This document shows positions 45,194 through 53,987 of a stretch of DNA of 64,000 nt, in pieces. This stretch comes from Polyangiaceae bacterium. Lineage in GTDB: Bacteria; Myxococcota_A; Polyangia; Polyangiales; Polyangiaceae. Where the stretch lies: NCBI GenBank assembly GCA_016715885.1, contig JADJXL010000025.1, positions 372,001-436,000 on the forward strand. The letters run 5' to 3'. The notes beneath the pieces were generated by a model that saw only the letters and a list, made by a program, of their open reading frames with translations, ran no database searches and had not been told where the DNA came from. A program made the position numbers and the translations under genes. The first letter of the stretch is position 1; each line of letters opens with the position of its first letter.

Positions 45194-47779
45194 CTACAAA
45201 TTGAATGCGGAGAGCGTGAACGTGTCGCACGACAAGGGGAACCCCTGTTTGCGATATACACGGACGAACACTTTTAGCACGCGCGGGTTCGCGTCGTCGT
45301 TGCAGCAGCCGGCACCGGTCGTGTATTGGTTGTAGTGCTGTTCCCAAGCCGTGACGCCATTGGCGGTTCCGCTGGGACACGTCGCAAAGGTATTGCAATC
45401 GGTCTTGACGTCGATGACGAATTGGGAGCCGGGGTTGCTGGTGAGCTCGATCTTCGGATGGTAAGCTTCGTTGGCTGCACGATTTGCGAATGAAATGGCG
45501 AACCAGTCGCCATCATTGACGCCCGACGTCTCGACTTTCCCTTGAAACGTCGTCGAGCCGTCGAGCGGAACGTTCGTCGTCGTCAAGTTGGTCGCGCACG
45601 TCGTGCTGTTGGTATCGAATTGGCATTCGCAACCATTGACGGCGCTGTTGTCGAAGTTTCCGAAGCCGCTGTTACATTGGGTGACGGTGCAATTGCCACC
45701 AGAGCATCCCCACGTCATGACCGTCGTCACCCCTGGATTTTGCGCTGTGCACGCAGTTTGCGGCGACATTTCGTCCGTCTGCCCATTGCAATCATTGTCA
45801 GCTCCATCGCAAATTTCGGCCTGCGACATCTGATTCTGACTACAGACCAGCGCCCCATTTTGGCAGACCTTCGTGCCCGGTTGGCAAATACCCACCAAAC
45901 CGGTATCGCAAGAAACGCCAGCCCCCGGGTCATTGGTGTCATTCGAACACGTACCTACGTTACCTGCGAGATTGCACGACTTGCAGGCATCCGTGCACGC
46001 CACATTGCAACAAATACCGTCGGTACAAAACCCACTCAAGCAGGTGCCATTACTCGTGCACGTTTCGCCTTGCTTCTTCTTGCATTCGCCATTGCCGTTG
46101 CACGTGTTCGAGCCAAGGCATTGCAGCGAAGCGTTCGGATCCTCTTGCCCGATCGGGACATTCGTGCACGTACCGACACTTCCAGCCACGTTGCACGATT
46201 TGCACGTTTCCGTGCACGCGTTGTTGCAACACACTCCGTCGACGCAAGATCCGCTCAAACATTCGCCGTTTGCCGAGCACGCATTGCCGTTCTCTTTCTT
46301 GCACACGCCATTGCCATCACACGATACCGTGGACCCCGCGCAGGTCATTGGAGCATTGGCATCGTCCTGTCCAGGAGGCACATTGGAACATACGCCCGTG
46401 AGCCCAGGTACGTGGCATGACTTGCACGTCTCCGTGCATGCAGTGTCGCAACAATACCCATCGACGCAAAATCCGCTGGCGCATTGGCCGCTGCTCATGC
46501 ACATCACGCCATTGTCGATGTTGCAAGCGTTCGCGCCATTGCACGCGCCATTGGCACACTCGTCTTGCGGATCCAGGCCGGTTGCAATGGGTCCGCATTC
46601 GCCTTCCGCACCTTGCCCATCGCCCTTGAGGGCAACCGAACAAGCTTCGCACGTGCCGGTACATTCCGAGTTGCAGCAAACGCCATCGACGCAGAACCCA
46701 CTAAAACAATCCGCATTGGCCGCGCAGAGTTTTCCTCCGTCGATTTTGCAAATGCTAGCTCCGTCGCAGGCGCCGTCTTGGCATTCGTCTTCCGGGTCGG
46801 TGCCCGTGACGATGAGACCACACGTACCGTCGTCGCCTTCACCCTTGAGCGCCGCCGTACATGCCTCGCAATTGCCTGCGCATTCCGTATCGCAACAAAC
46901 GCCGTCCACACAAAATCCGCTGAAACAATCCTCTTTTGCCGTGCAGCCCTTACCTCCGTCGATCTTGCATGCTCCCTGGCCATTGCATGCCCCATCGAGA
47001 CACTCTTCGTCGGGATCCCCATTGATGACAATCGGCCCGCATTGCCCATCCAACGGCAATCCCGTAGCCACCGCCAAACATGCTTCGCATAGGCCGCCGC
47101 ACGCCGAATCGCAACACACACCGTCCACACAGAATCCCGCCGTGCAATTCGAGTCGTCCGAGCACGCTTGCGCCAGTTCGCTCTTGCAAACACCTGCGCC
47201 ATCGCACGAAACGGTATCGCCCACGCATGTGGAATTGGCGTCGTCTTGCCCGAGCGGCGTATTGGTACACACCCCTTCGGACCCCGCGACGTTGCATGAT
47301 GTACACACGGCATCGCAAGCGGAATCGCAGCAGACGCCATCGACACAGAAACCGCTCAAACAATCCTGCACCGCTTCGCACGTCTTGCCAGGTCGGGTTT
47401 TGCATTCGCCCAACCCATCGCATTCTTTGGCTTGATCGACGTCGCAGGTGATGCCCGCGGCCACGTTTGTCGTGCCACACAGACCGCCGAGGCACACCGC
47501 ACTGATACATGGACTGCCCGTCGATGGGCAATCGAGCGGAACCTCACAGGTCGCCGGACCGCCCCCTTGGCCGCCCATACCCCCGACCCCGCCGGCGCCG
47601 CCAAGTCCACCAGCGCCTCCGGTGGGCTCCACCAAGATCGGGTCCGCAATGCACGACATCACCGCACAAGACATCCATGCAAGCACGACGGCGCCCCCCA
47701 ACAGCTCGCGATAACGAGTCGCTCGCGCCATATCCGTTTTTTTGCGCTTCGCGCTCGTCCCCGCACCTGCTGCTGCCAT
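45194..47779 (-). CDS. Large cysteine-repeat secreted lipoprotein
   Basis: 861 residues. ATG 47779 has AAGGAGG 6 bp upstream, which settles the start over the longer open frame. A basic head and hydrophobic core (LLGGAVVLAWMSCAVMSC) lead to a lipobox-like Cys, then a Gly-rich linker. Residues 60-590 hold seven tandem units, each with a G(F/S)C(V/T)DG(V/I/Y)CC core and paired Cys downstream, probably disulfide-bonded. A 'CDGADNDCNGQTDE' calcium-binding-like motif near residue 640 and a beta-rich C-terminal domain (DGDWFAISFANR, FVIDVKTDCNTFATCP) follow. Such surface proteins are typical of Polyangiales; the ligand is unknown. It converges on the PEGA gene. Confidence 0.8.
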   Translation of the reverse strand: MAAAGAGTSAKRKKTDMARATRYRELLGGAVVLAWMSCAVMSCIADPILVEPTGGAGGLGGAGGVGGMGGQGGGPATCEVPLDCPSTGSPCISAVCLGGLCGTTNVAAGITCDVDQAKECDGLGECKTRPGKTCEAVQDCLSGFCVDGVCCDSACDAVCTSCNVAGSEGVCTNTPLGQDDANSTCVGDTVSCDGAGVCKSELAQACSDDSNCTAGFCVDGVCCDSACGGLCEACLAVATGLPLDGQCGPIVINGDPDEECLDGACNGQGACKIDGGKGCTAKEDCFSGFCVDGVCCDTECAGNCEACTAALKGEGDDGTCGLIVTGTDPEDECQDGACDGASICKIDGGKLCAANADCFSGFCVDGVCCNSECTGTCEACSVALKGDGQGAEGECGPIATGLDPQDECANGACNGANACNIDNGVMCMSSGQCASGFCVDGYCCDTACTETCKSCHVPGLTGVCSNVPPGQDDANAPMTCAGSTVSCDGNGVCKKENGNACSANGECLSGSCVDGVCCNNACTETCKSCNVAGSVGTCTNVPIGQEDPNASLQCLGSNTCNGNGECKKKQGETCTSNGTCLSGFCTDGICCNVACTDACKSCNLAGNVGTCSNDTNDPGAGVSCDTGLVGICQPGTKVCQNGALVCSQNQMSQAEICDGADNDCNGQTDEMSPQTACTAQNPGVTTVMTWGCSGGNCTVTQCNSGFGNFDNSAVNGCECQFDTNSTTCATNLTTTNVPLDGSTTFQGKVETSGVNDGDWFAISFANRAANEAYHPKIELTSNPGSQFVIDVKTDCNTFATCPSGTANGVTAWEQHYNQYTTGAGCCNDDANPRVLKVFVRVYRKQGFPLSCDTFTLSAFNL
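45980..47365 (-). repeat. Seven tandem cysteine-rich repeat units inside the lipoprotein gene
   Basis: The core GFCVDGVCC is repeated seven times with small changes (SCVDGVCC, FCVDGYCC, FCTDGICC). Units differ in spacing (about 60-75 codons for most). Four units carry an 'EACxxxLKGxG...DPxxEC' type insert and three a 'CKSCxVxGxxGxC' insert, so two unit subtypes alternate in blocks. Confidence 0.75.
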
Positions 47780-48086
47780 GACGTTCCTCCTTGCCGCGCA
47801 CGACACTCGTTCCGCCAGCAGCCTACACCATGGTTGCGGTCGCTTACAACAATCCCTGTGCGCGGCAATGATGCAAGCAAGATCATTTTTTGCGTGTCGT
47901 CCCTTCGGACGCGTACGAGCAGACAGAGCTCTTGCGAGTGCAACACGGAGCCGTGCGGTCATCGCATTGGGGCAAGCGACATGAGGTCGACCGGTCACAT
48001 CACACGTTAGGCCAACGGTTCGATTTTTGCAGCTCGCAAGGCGCCCCCTACTGGATGGCACGCATGCCTCCTCGAGGAATTTTGAC
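47780..48086. other. Divergent 307-bp intergenic region
   Basis: Separates the cysteine-repeat lipoprotein from the bacteriophytochrome. It must contain both promoters. The only clear elements are the two ribosome sites at its ends (AAGGAGG for the lipoprotein, GAGGAA for the phytochrome); I recognise no operator or hairpin. Confidence 0.5.
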
Positions 48087-50333
48087 GTGAATGCGCAAAA
48101 GCTCGACTTTTCCAAGTGCGAGAACGAGCCGATTCACATTCCTGGATCGATTCAACCGCACGGTGTCCTGTTCGCGCTCGACCCGGCCCTTCAATCGATC
48201 GCTTGGGCATCTGCCAATGCGATGGAAATGCTTGGACACCGAGCGCAGGACCTCTTCGACGGCACATTTTCGGATGTCGTCGGCGAAGATGCCGTCAGTC
48301 GTCTGCGCGATGCGCTCGGCAGCGCGGGGTCGCGAAGAATCGGCCCCATTTCCGTTCGAGCTGCCGGGCGCGATTTCGATGGAATCGTTCATCGCATGGG
48401 TCCATTTGCCATCGTCGAATTGGAATCGCCCGGCACGGACGACGTGCCGCTCGATTTGTTCAGCAACGTCGAACAGGCCCTCGAGCGGATTTCTCACGCG
48501 GCTCCCGGCCCCGGCGTATGGCAAGCGGTCGCCGAGGAAGTGCAGCGTGTGACGCAGTTCGATCGCGTCATGGTTTATCTCTTTCACCCGGACGACCACG
48601 GCGAAGTGATTGCCGAAGTGCGAGCACACGAGGACATGGAAACTTATCTGCACTTGCATTACCCGGCCACGGACATTTCCGTGCGAGCACGCAAACTGTA
48701 CAAGCTCAATTGGCTGAGGCTCATCGTCGACATCGCGGCAACGCCGGCAGCGTTGATTGCATCCCCATCGCTCCGCAACGGGCAGCCTCTCGATCTGAGC
48801 CACGCCGTCCTGCGCAGTGTCGCACCGGTGCACCTGCAATACCTTCACAACATGGGGGTGCGCGCATCGATGTCGATATCGCTCGTGGTACAGGACCGGC
48901 TCTGGGGGCTCATTGCGTGCCATCATCGAACGCCGCGGCACCTGCCCTACCGAACGCGCTCGTGGTGCGAGCTTTTGGCGCGCATTTTATCGTGGGAAAT
49001 CGAATTGACAGAATGGTCCGACGATGCCAGTGAACGGGCGCGAGCATCGAATACCATTGCCGCATTGGTGCGCGGGACCCTCGAGACGGAGGACTTGCTC
49101 GATGCGCTGACCACACGGCAGCCCTCCGTGCTCGATCTGGTCAATGCAACCGGGGCGGCGGTCGTATGGAACGGGCGCTGCAAGGTGATTGGAAGCACGC
49201 CGTCCGAATCCGATATCGTCGCAATGGTAGACTGGCTCGTGAACAACCACGAAAGTCACGTCTTCGCGACCGATCGTCTCGCGGAACATTGGCCAGGTGC
49301 CAAACCGCTCGCGCCTTTGGCCGCGGGCCTGCTTGCACTGCGAGTTGCGAACGGGCCGGTCATTTTATGGTTTCGTCCGGAACACGCTCGGACCGTGGCC
49401 TGGGGCGGAGATCCGACGAAACCTGCCATCATGAATCCCACGACAGGTGCTATCGGACCGCACAATTCATTTCAAATGTGGAAAAATTCGGTGCGCAACC
49501 GGTCCGCATTGTGGCAAGCCTGGGAAATCGACGCAGCCGAGGCGCTCGAACGCCCTGTGATAAAAGCGGTGTTGCGACGCATCGAGCAAATCGCACAACA
49601 AAATCGAGAACTTCACGACGCATTGGAAGCACGTGACCTCTTTCTCGCCATGGCATCGCACGAGCTGCGGACGCCTCTTTCGGCGCTCAAGCTACAATTG
49701 GAAGGTTTGACGCGGGTAGCCGAGCGCGACCCCAATGCGGTGCTGAGCGCATCGCGCCTCGTGCCACGCCTGGAAATTCTATCGCGACAAACCACCAGGC
49801 TCTCGCGCATCATGGACGAGATCCTCGATGCCGTTCGTTTGTCTGCCGGCCGATTCGACGTCACACCGGCGACGACGGATCTTGGCGAAGTCGTGCTGCA
49901 GCTCGTTGATCGAGAGCGCCAAGAAATCACCCGACAAGGTTGCACGCTCGTTCTACATATCGAGCATGGAATTCGGGGACCATGGGATCGGTTTCGCCTT
50001 GGTCAGGTGGTAGGAAATCTGCTTTCGAACGCCTATCGGTATGGTGCAGGGAAACCGATTACGATCACCGTCACGCGAACGGATGACGCCGCAGTGCTTC
50101 GCGTTCGAGACGAAGGCATTGGAATTCCGGCCGAGAGTCAAGAATTGATTTTCGAGCGCTTTCAGCGTGCAGTACCGGCGGCCCATTACCAGGGTCTCGG
50201 TCTGGGATTATGGATCGTTCGCGAAATCGTGTCATTCATGGGAGGCCACATTGACGTGAATTCAGCGCCAGGAAAAGGTGCGGAGTTCGTCGTGACGTTG
50301 CCATTCGCACCAAATCCCGAAAACGATGCGTGA
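48087..50333 (+). CDS. Bacteriophytochrome histidine kinase
   Basis: Red/far-red light sensor of 748 residues, PAS-GAF-PHY-HisKA-HATPase. GTG 48087 follows GAGGAA by 7 bp. Cys11 in SKCENEPIHIPGSIQPHG is the expected biliverdin-binding Cys of the PAS domain. The GAF domain has PATDIS with Asp196 (usually PASDIP) and an SHAVLRSVAPVHLQYLHNMG with the conserved His. The PHY tongue reads GPHNSFQMW where other phytochromes have PRxSF, so the Arg that salt-bridges to Asp in the far-red state is His459. The kinase has ASHELRTPLSAL with His525 and the ATP-binding NLLSNAYRYG, DEGIGIP and GLGLGLWIV boxes. No bphO or response regulator gene is adjacent. Confidence 0.9.
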   Translation: MNAQKLDFSKCENEPIHIPGSIQPHGVLFALDPALQSIAWASANAMEMLGHRAQDLFDGTFSDVVGEDAVSRLRDALGSAGSRRIGPISVRAAGRDFDGIVHRMGPFAIVELESPGTDDVPLDLFSNVEQALERISHAAPGPGVWQAVAEEVQRVTQFDRVMVYLFHPDDHGEVIAEVRAHEDMETYLHLHYPATDISVRARKLYKLNWLRLIVDIAATPAALIASPSLRNGQPLDLSHAVLRSVAPVHLQYLHNMGVRASMSISLVVQDRLWGLIACHHRTPRHLPYRTRSWCELLARILSWEIELTEWSDDASERARASNTIAALVRGTLETEDLLDALTTRQPSVLDLVNATGAAVVWNGRCKVIGSTPSESDIVAMVDWLVNNHESHVFATDRLAEHWPGAKPLAPLAAGLLALRVANGPVILWFRPEHARTVAWGGDPTKPAIMNPTTGAIGPHNSFQMWKNSVRNRSALWQAWEIDAAEALERPVIKAVLRRIEQIAQQNRELHDALEARDLFLAMASHELRTPLSALKLQLEGLTRVAERDPNAVLSASRLVPRLEILSRQTTRLSRIMDEILDAVRLSAGRFDVTPATTDLGEVVLQLVDRERQEITRQGCTLVLHIEHGIRGPWDRFRLGQVVGNLLSNAYRYGAGKPITITVTRTDDAAVLRVRDEGIGIPAESQELIFERFQRAVPAAHYQGLGLGLWIVREIVSFMGGHIDVNSAPGKGAEFVVTLPFAPNPENDA

Positions 50334-50355
50334 TGCGTCGAGCACGCGCTTTCCT

Positions 50356-51894
50356 TCAAAGCACATCGACGACGACGCCCTGGCTCTCCACCATGCTCCG
50401 TCCTGCCGCGCTGATGGCATATCGTCCCATTGGCAAATCGAATGATTTCGTCGCTGCCGGCACGATTCGATCCACGACAAAAGCGCTGCCGTCGTCACGA
50501 TAGACGACCCATGCGAATACATCCGCATCGTGGCTCATCATCACAGTCGATCCTTCGACGACGACCGAGGGCGGTGCGACCATTTCATCCCGAACCGCAA
50601 AAACGGGCGGAGAAAGCGCAGGCGCAGGGTAAAGCTCGTCCCGGAACACATCGCGAATCCCCAATTGATTCTTCTTCAATGGGCCAATGTGGAAAAAGAT
50701 GTTGCCCAATGACCCGTAACTCGCCTGCTCACGCGATAATGCCACCTGCGTCTTGAATTCGTCGATGCTCCACGCCGCACTGCTGTCGAGCTTCGAGAGG
50801 TAATTGCCCGCGAACGTATAGCGCCCCTCCTCGGGAAGTTTCGACCACCAATCGATGAGCGGCCCATAGGCCTGCGCGGTCTGCGTGGACGGCCAATAAA
50901 GCTGCGGCGCGAGATAATCGACCCACCCCTCGGCTTTCCATTTCACGGGATCGGAAAAAAGGCTGTCGTATTGGTCGAGCCCCACGATACCCGGTGGAAT
51001 GCCCGGCCGATAAATGCCGAATGGACTGATGCCAAACCGTACCCAGGGTTTTGTGGCGAGGATTTCGCCTGCGACGCGCTGCACGAGTGTATTGACGTTG
51101 TCGCGGCGCCAATCGTGAAGCGAAAGCTGGCCGCCCAGCGCCTGATAGGCTGCATAGGTTGCCGAATCCGGAAATGGCGTACCGTTGGGGTACGGGTAGA
51201 AGTAATCGTCGAAATGAATGCCGTCGACGTCGTAACGCTTCACGACGTCCGTAACGACCGCGGCGACGTGATCCTGCACGACGATCGCACCTGGGTCCAT
51301 CCAAAGGCCAACATCGTAGGGGTAAGCAAACTTGGATTGTGTCAATGAAATATGAGGCAAAACGGCATTGCTCGCTTGACTCGATTTTGCTCGGTACGGA
51401 TTGAACCAAGCGTGGACCTCGATGCCGCGCAAATGCGCTTCTTCGACCAATATTTGAAGTGGATCGTATCCAGGATCCTTGCCTTGCGTTCCCGTGAGAA
51501 AACGGCTCCAGGGCTCGAGGTCCGACTTGTAAAGCGCATCGGATTCGGGGCGCACCTGGAAAAAGATGGCGTTGCAATGCGCGTCCGCGAGCACATCGAG
51601 CAATTCGCGAAGCTCGTTTTGCTGCGCTTCGGCGGAAAGTGCTTGACTCGTTGGAAAATTAATGTTTGCGACCGTGGCAACCCATACCCCACGCAGCTCG
51701 CGCGAATGGGAGACATCGACGAGCTCGGGCATGCTGCCGGCGTCGTCGGGAATGTACGCATCATCAGGAATGCCCGCATCGCTCGAATCGCCAGCATCGA
51801 TGGGCACGTCCGGGGGGTCATCGGCTGGCTGCTGGTCGGATACGCACGCCCACAATGCAAGGGTGACGAGCGGTAAGCAAAGCTGGTAACGCAT
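50356..51894 (-). CDS. Glycosyl hydrolase-like 10 (DUF187-type) lipoprotein
   Basis: 512 residues. The N-terminus (MRYQLCLPLVTLALWAC) is a lipoprotein signal with a Cys at 17, followed by an Asp/Pro-rich linker. The barrel domain shows RELRGVWVATVANINFP, NAIFFQVRPESDALYKSDLEPW, GIEVHAWFNPYRA, YDVDGIHFDDYFYPYP, FGISPFGIYRPG, WVDYLAPQLYWP and NIFFHIGPL. This is the family that includes E. coli DigH (YddW), which cleaves denuded peptidoglycan glycan strands at the cell surface. A beta-sandwich follows at the C-terminus. It converges on the phytochrome gene with a 22-bp gap. Confidence 0.85.
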   Translation of the reverse strand: MRYQLCLPLVTLALWACVSDQQPADDPPDVPIDAGDSSDAGIPDDAYIPDDAGSMPELVDVSHSRELRGVWVATVANINFPTSQALSAEAQQNELRELLDVLADAHCNAIFFQVRPESDALYKSDLEPWSRFLTGTQGKDPGYDPLQILVEEAHLRGIEVHAWFNPYRAKSSQASNAVLPHISLTQSKFAYPYDVGLWMDPGAIVVQDHVAAVVTDVVKRYDVDGIHFDDYFYPYPNGTPFPDSATYAAYQALGGQLSLHDWRRDNVNTLVQRVAGEILATKPWVRFGISPFGIYRPGIPPGIVGLDQYDSLFSDPVKWKAEGWVDYLAPQLYWPSTQTAQAYGPLIDWWSKLPEEGRYTFAGNYLSKLDSSAAWSIDEFKTQVALSREQASYGSLGNIFFHIGPLKKNQLGIRDVFRDELYPAPALSPPVFAVRDEMVAPPSVVVEGSTVMMSHDADVFAWVVYRDDGSAFVVDRIVPAATKSFDLPMGRYAISAAGRSMVESQGVVVDVL

Positions 51895-51972
51895 GAATGA
51901 CGATGGTGCCGATTTCCCGCCACATATGCAACGAGAATCGCGAAGCTTACGTCTTTTTCATCGACGATAGAG

Positions 51973-52914
51973 TCAACGCGCGAGCACTTCTTCTAAAAAC
52001 GCATGCATTTCTTGCCAATACGCTCGCGCATTCGGAAGAAAATGCAGCGCTTGAAATGCATGTATTTCGCCCTGGTAGTACCGAGCCTCCGAACGCACAC
52101 CAAGGCGCAATAACGCTGCGTGGAGCCTTCGCGTATCGTCGAGCACCGGGTCTTTCGTTCCAGCACTCGAAAAGAACGGTGGCAAAGGTTTATCCGGGAC
52201 GATGCTTCGTTCGAGGACGACGACCGGATCGGCAAAATCGAGGTGTCCTTCGGCGACGGGTCCTTTTGGCAAATACGATTGACTCACTTCCAAAATGCGA
52301 TCCCGAATGAACCTGGGAATTTTCCTCCTCCGAGAAAAGCGTTCTGGATCCGATACTTGGAGCATGCCGCATTTCGCGATCACGGCGCGCGGCGCGATGT
52401 TCGCATCGAACAGGCGACGCGCAAATGGTTCATCGCGACGGTACGACAATGCAATCGCAAGAGACGTCGCGAGGTTTGCCCCTGCAGATTCTCCCGCGAG
52501 CACCAGGCGCGAGGCGTCGCCACCATACTCGTGCGCATGGTCGTTCACCCATTGCAAGGCCGTCGCGACGTCCTCGACCGCCGCAGGATACTTATGCACG
52601 GGGGCAAGGCGATAGTTGACGACGAAGACGACATAGCCTCGCCGCGCAAACGCGAGCGCCATGCCCCAATGTGAATCCTTCGACAAAATACGAAAACCGC
52701 CCCCGTGAATGTAAAGAACCGCAGGATATGGTCCGCGTCCTTCGGCGGGACGATACACGTCGAGCAGATGATGTTTTTCCCCCGCTATTGGCGTAAGACA
52801 CGTCGTATTCGCACTCGACGCCATGCCGTTCGGGGCGAGCCATGGGCAAGAGGCGAGAACCTTGCGAGAGGACGTTCCACGCGCCGTCGACGAGGAAGCG
52901 GCCAATTCGCACAC
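51973..52914 (-). CDS. Alpha/beta-hydrolase esterase (HSL type), main part of a frameshifted gene
   Basis: The sequence from HHLLDVYRPAEGRGPYPAVL onward is authentic. The oxyanion motif is YIHGGGF, the nucleophile elbow is LAGESAGANLA, catalytic Asp is in SSAGTKDPVLDD and catalytic His in EIHAFQA. These are the hormone-sensitive-lipase-type esterase landmarks. The first ~40 residues as read (ELAASSSTARGTSS...) are out of frame. The true N-terminus is in the next frame, starting at ATG 52939; the shift lies in the T5C5 run at 52774-52783. The repaired protein is about 321 residues. It probably hydrolyses small lipophilic esters in the cytoplasm. Confidence 0.8.
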   Translation of the reverse strand: MCELAASSSTARGTSSRKVLASCPWLAPNGMASSANTTCLTPIAGEKHHLLDVYRPAEGRGPYPAVLYIHGGGFRILSKDSHWGMALAFARRGYVVFVVNYRLAPVHKYPAAVEDVATALQWVNDHAHEYGGDASRLVLAGESAGANLATSLAIALSYRRDEPFARRLFDANIAPRAVIAKCGMLQVSDPERFSRRRKIPRFIRDRILEVSQSYLPKGPVAEGHLDFADPVVVLERSIVPDKPLPPFFSSAGTKDPVLDDTRRLHAALLRLGVRSEARYYQGEIHAFQALHFLPNARAYWQEMHAFLEEVLAR

Positions 52915-52939
52915 GCATCGGGTCGGGAGAAGGAATCAT
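52784..52939 (-). pseudogene. Esterase, 5' part in the shifted frame
   Basis: Encodes MIPSPDPMRVRIGRFLVDGA and then VLSQGSRLLPMARPERHGVE, which ends CEYDVSYANSG and joins EKHHLLDVYRP in the other frame when one G or A is removed. This is the usual N-terminal helix and first strand of HSL esterases. ATG 52939 or 52918 could be the start; neither has a good ribosome site. Confidence 0.6.
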
Positions 52940-53048
52940 GGGTGGGAGAATGGCGGATTTCAGCCGCGGGGACAAGGGGGCTTGACGTGTGCATGCACGC
53001 AGGTGATCATGTCATGGTGCATGGCGGCAGTTTATGCATGGAGCGAAT

Positions 53049-53384
53049 ATGGATATCACTAAGTCGAGCAACATCGATGTAGACAATTGCGCGGCATGCC
53101 AAAAGCGTCGCCCCTGGGACCCGACGATCGCTGACGTCAAAGAGCAATTGCGCTCGCATGGCGTGACTTGGCCGAATTTCGTAATCATGCACGGCAACGA
53201 CCTAAGTTGCACTGAGGCGCCGAAAAATTCCGGCAAATGGAATGCCACGCTTTACGTCGTTGCGACAGATATGCATGGCAAGAAGGCACGCGCGGCCAAA
53301 ATCTTCCTAAACCAAAGCGGCTATTTTATCGGTCTCGAGACGGTCCTCGATGGTACGGCTTTCAAGGATATGAAGCGAGTTTGA
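53049..53384 (+). CDS. Hypothetical protein in a lower-GC patch
   Basis: 111 residues; ATG 53049 follows GGAG by 5 bp, which favours it over ATG 53034. The product (MDITKSSNIDVDNCAACQKR, then FVIMHGNDLSC, KWNATLYVVATD, IFLNQSGYFIGLETV) is compact and mixed alpha/beta, with Cys at three places. I do not recognise a family. Base composition is visibly less GC-rich than the neighbours, and with the KilA-N fragment next to it this patch looks horizontally acquired. Confidence 0.5.
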   Translation: MDITKSSNIDVDNCAACQKRRPWDPTIADVKEQLRSHGVTWPNFVIMHGNDLSCTEAPKNSGKWNATLYVVATDMHGKKARAAKIFLNQSGYFIGLETVLDGTAFKDMKRV

Positions 53385-53404
53385 GTCGAAAAAGGTCTGC
53401 GCAG

Positions 53405-53788
53405 CTATGCCAAACCTTCACGCAGGGCAGCCAGTAGTCGTGACTCACTGGCTGTGAGAATTTGCATTTGCGGATTCGACACGATGCCGATGGCACCGGT
53501 CTTCTCGATCCACTGTTTTGCCGTGAGGGTGAAACTGTTGAGCCCGGCTTGCATCCTAATCCCGTCGAATTCGACGGGATTAAAGTTGGCGTTGTTGAGC
53601 CGTTCCCAGACCCCGAGGAACTCCACAGTATTACGGTTTCGCAGCCAATTTCGTATCAGGTCGTCCATGCCGTCGGCATTTTTGTGCCGAGCAATGTCGG
53701 TGAGGCAGATGTAGTCATCGGACCTGTCCGACAGCACCGCGATGGCGGTGCCTTGGACTTCCATCGTCGACGTTTTCGCTTTGCTCAT
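53405..53788 (-). CDS. KilA-N domain protein, C-terminally truncated
   Basis: 127 residues from ATG 53788 (GGAGAGA upstream). DYICLTDIARHKNADGMDD, LIRNWLRNRNTVEFLGVWE, NFNPVEFDG, LTAKQWIEKTGAIGIVSNP match the KilA-N/DNA-binding domain of phage and plasmid proteins known from many bacteria. Relatives usually continue with GGTYAHKDIAFEF-type sequence and end near 250-300 residues; here the text changes to QMQILTASESRLLAALREG and stops. The protein may be a decayed phage remnant or a short regulator. Confidence 0.7.
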   Translation of the reverse strand: MSKAKTSTMEVQGTAIAVLSDRSDDYICLTDIARHKNADGMDDLIRNWLRNRNTVEFLGVWERLNNANFNPVEFDGIRMQAGLNSFTLTAKQWIEKTGAIGIVSNPQMQILTASESRLLAALREGLA

Positions 53789-53987
53789 GACACGGTCTCT
53801 CCGCGAGGGCCACATGTCCACGCTCGTGGATCGTATTCGAGGTTGCGATGCGGATGCCTCTCGCATTCGCCACGCCTCGTACCGTGTCAAACGACAGCAA
53901 CGATGTCAATTACATTGCGCCAAGCCAAACGTTTTTCATACCAAACCGTGTTTTGGCACCGAGCTCGATCCTTCCGCTCGCGTGACA

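Noticed and set aside
45873..47435. 520-codon open frame opposite the cysteine-repeat gene
   Set aside because: Its repeated Pro/Ser/His pattern is the antisense image of the Cys repeats.
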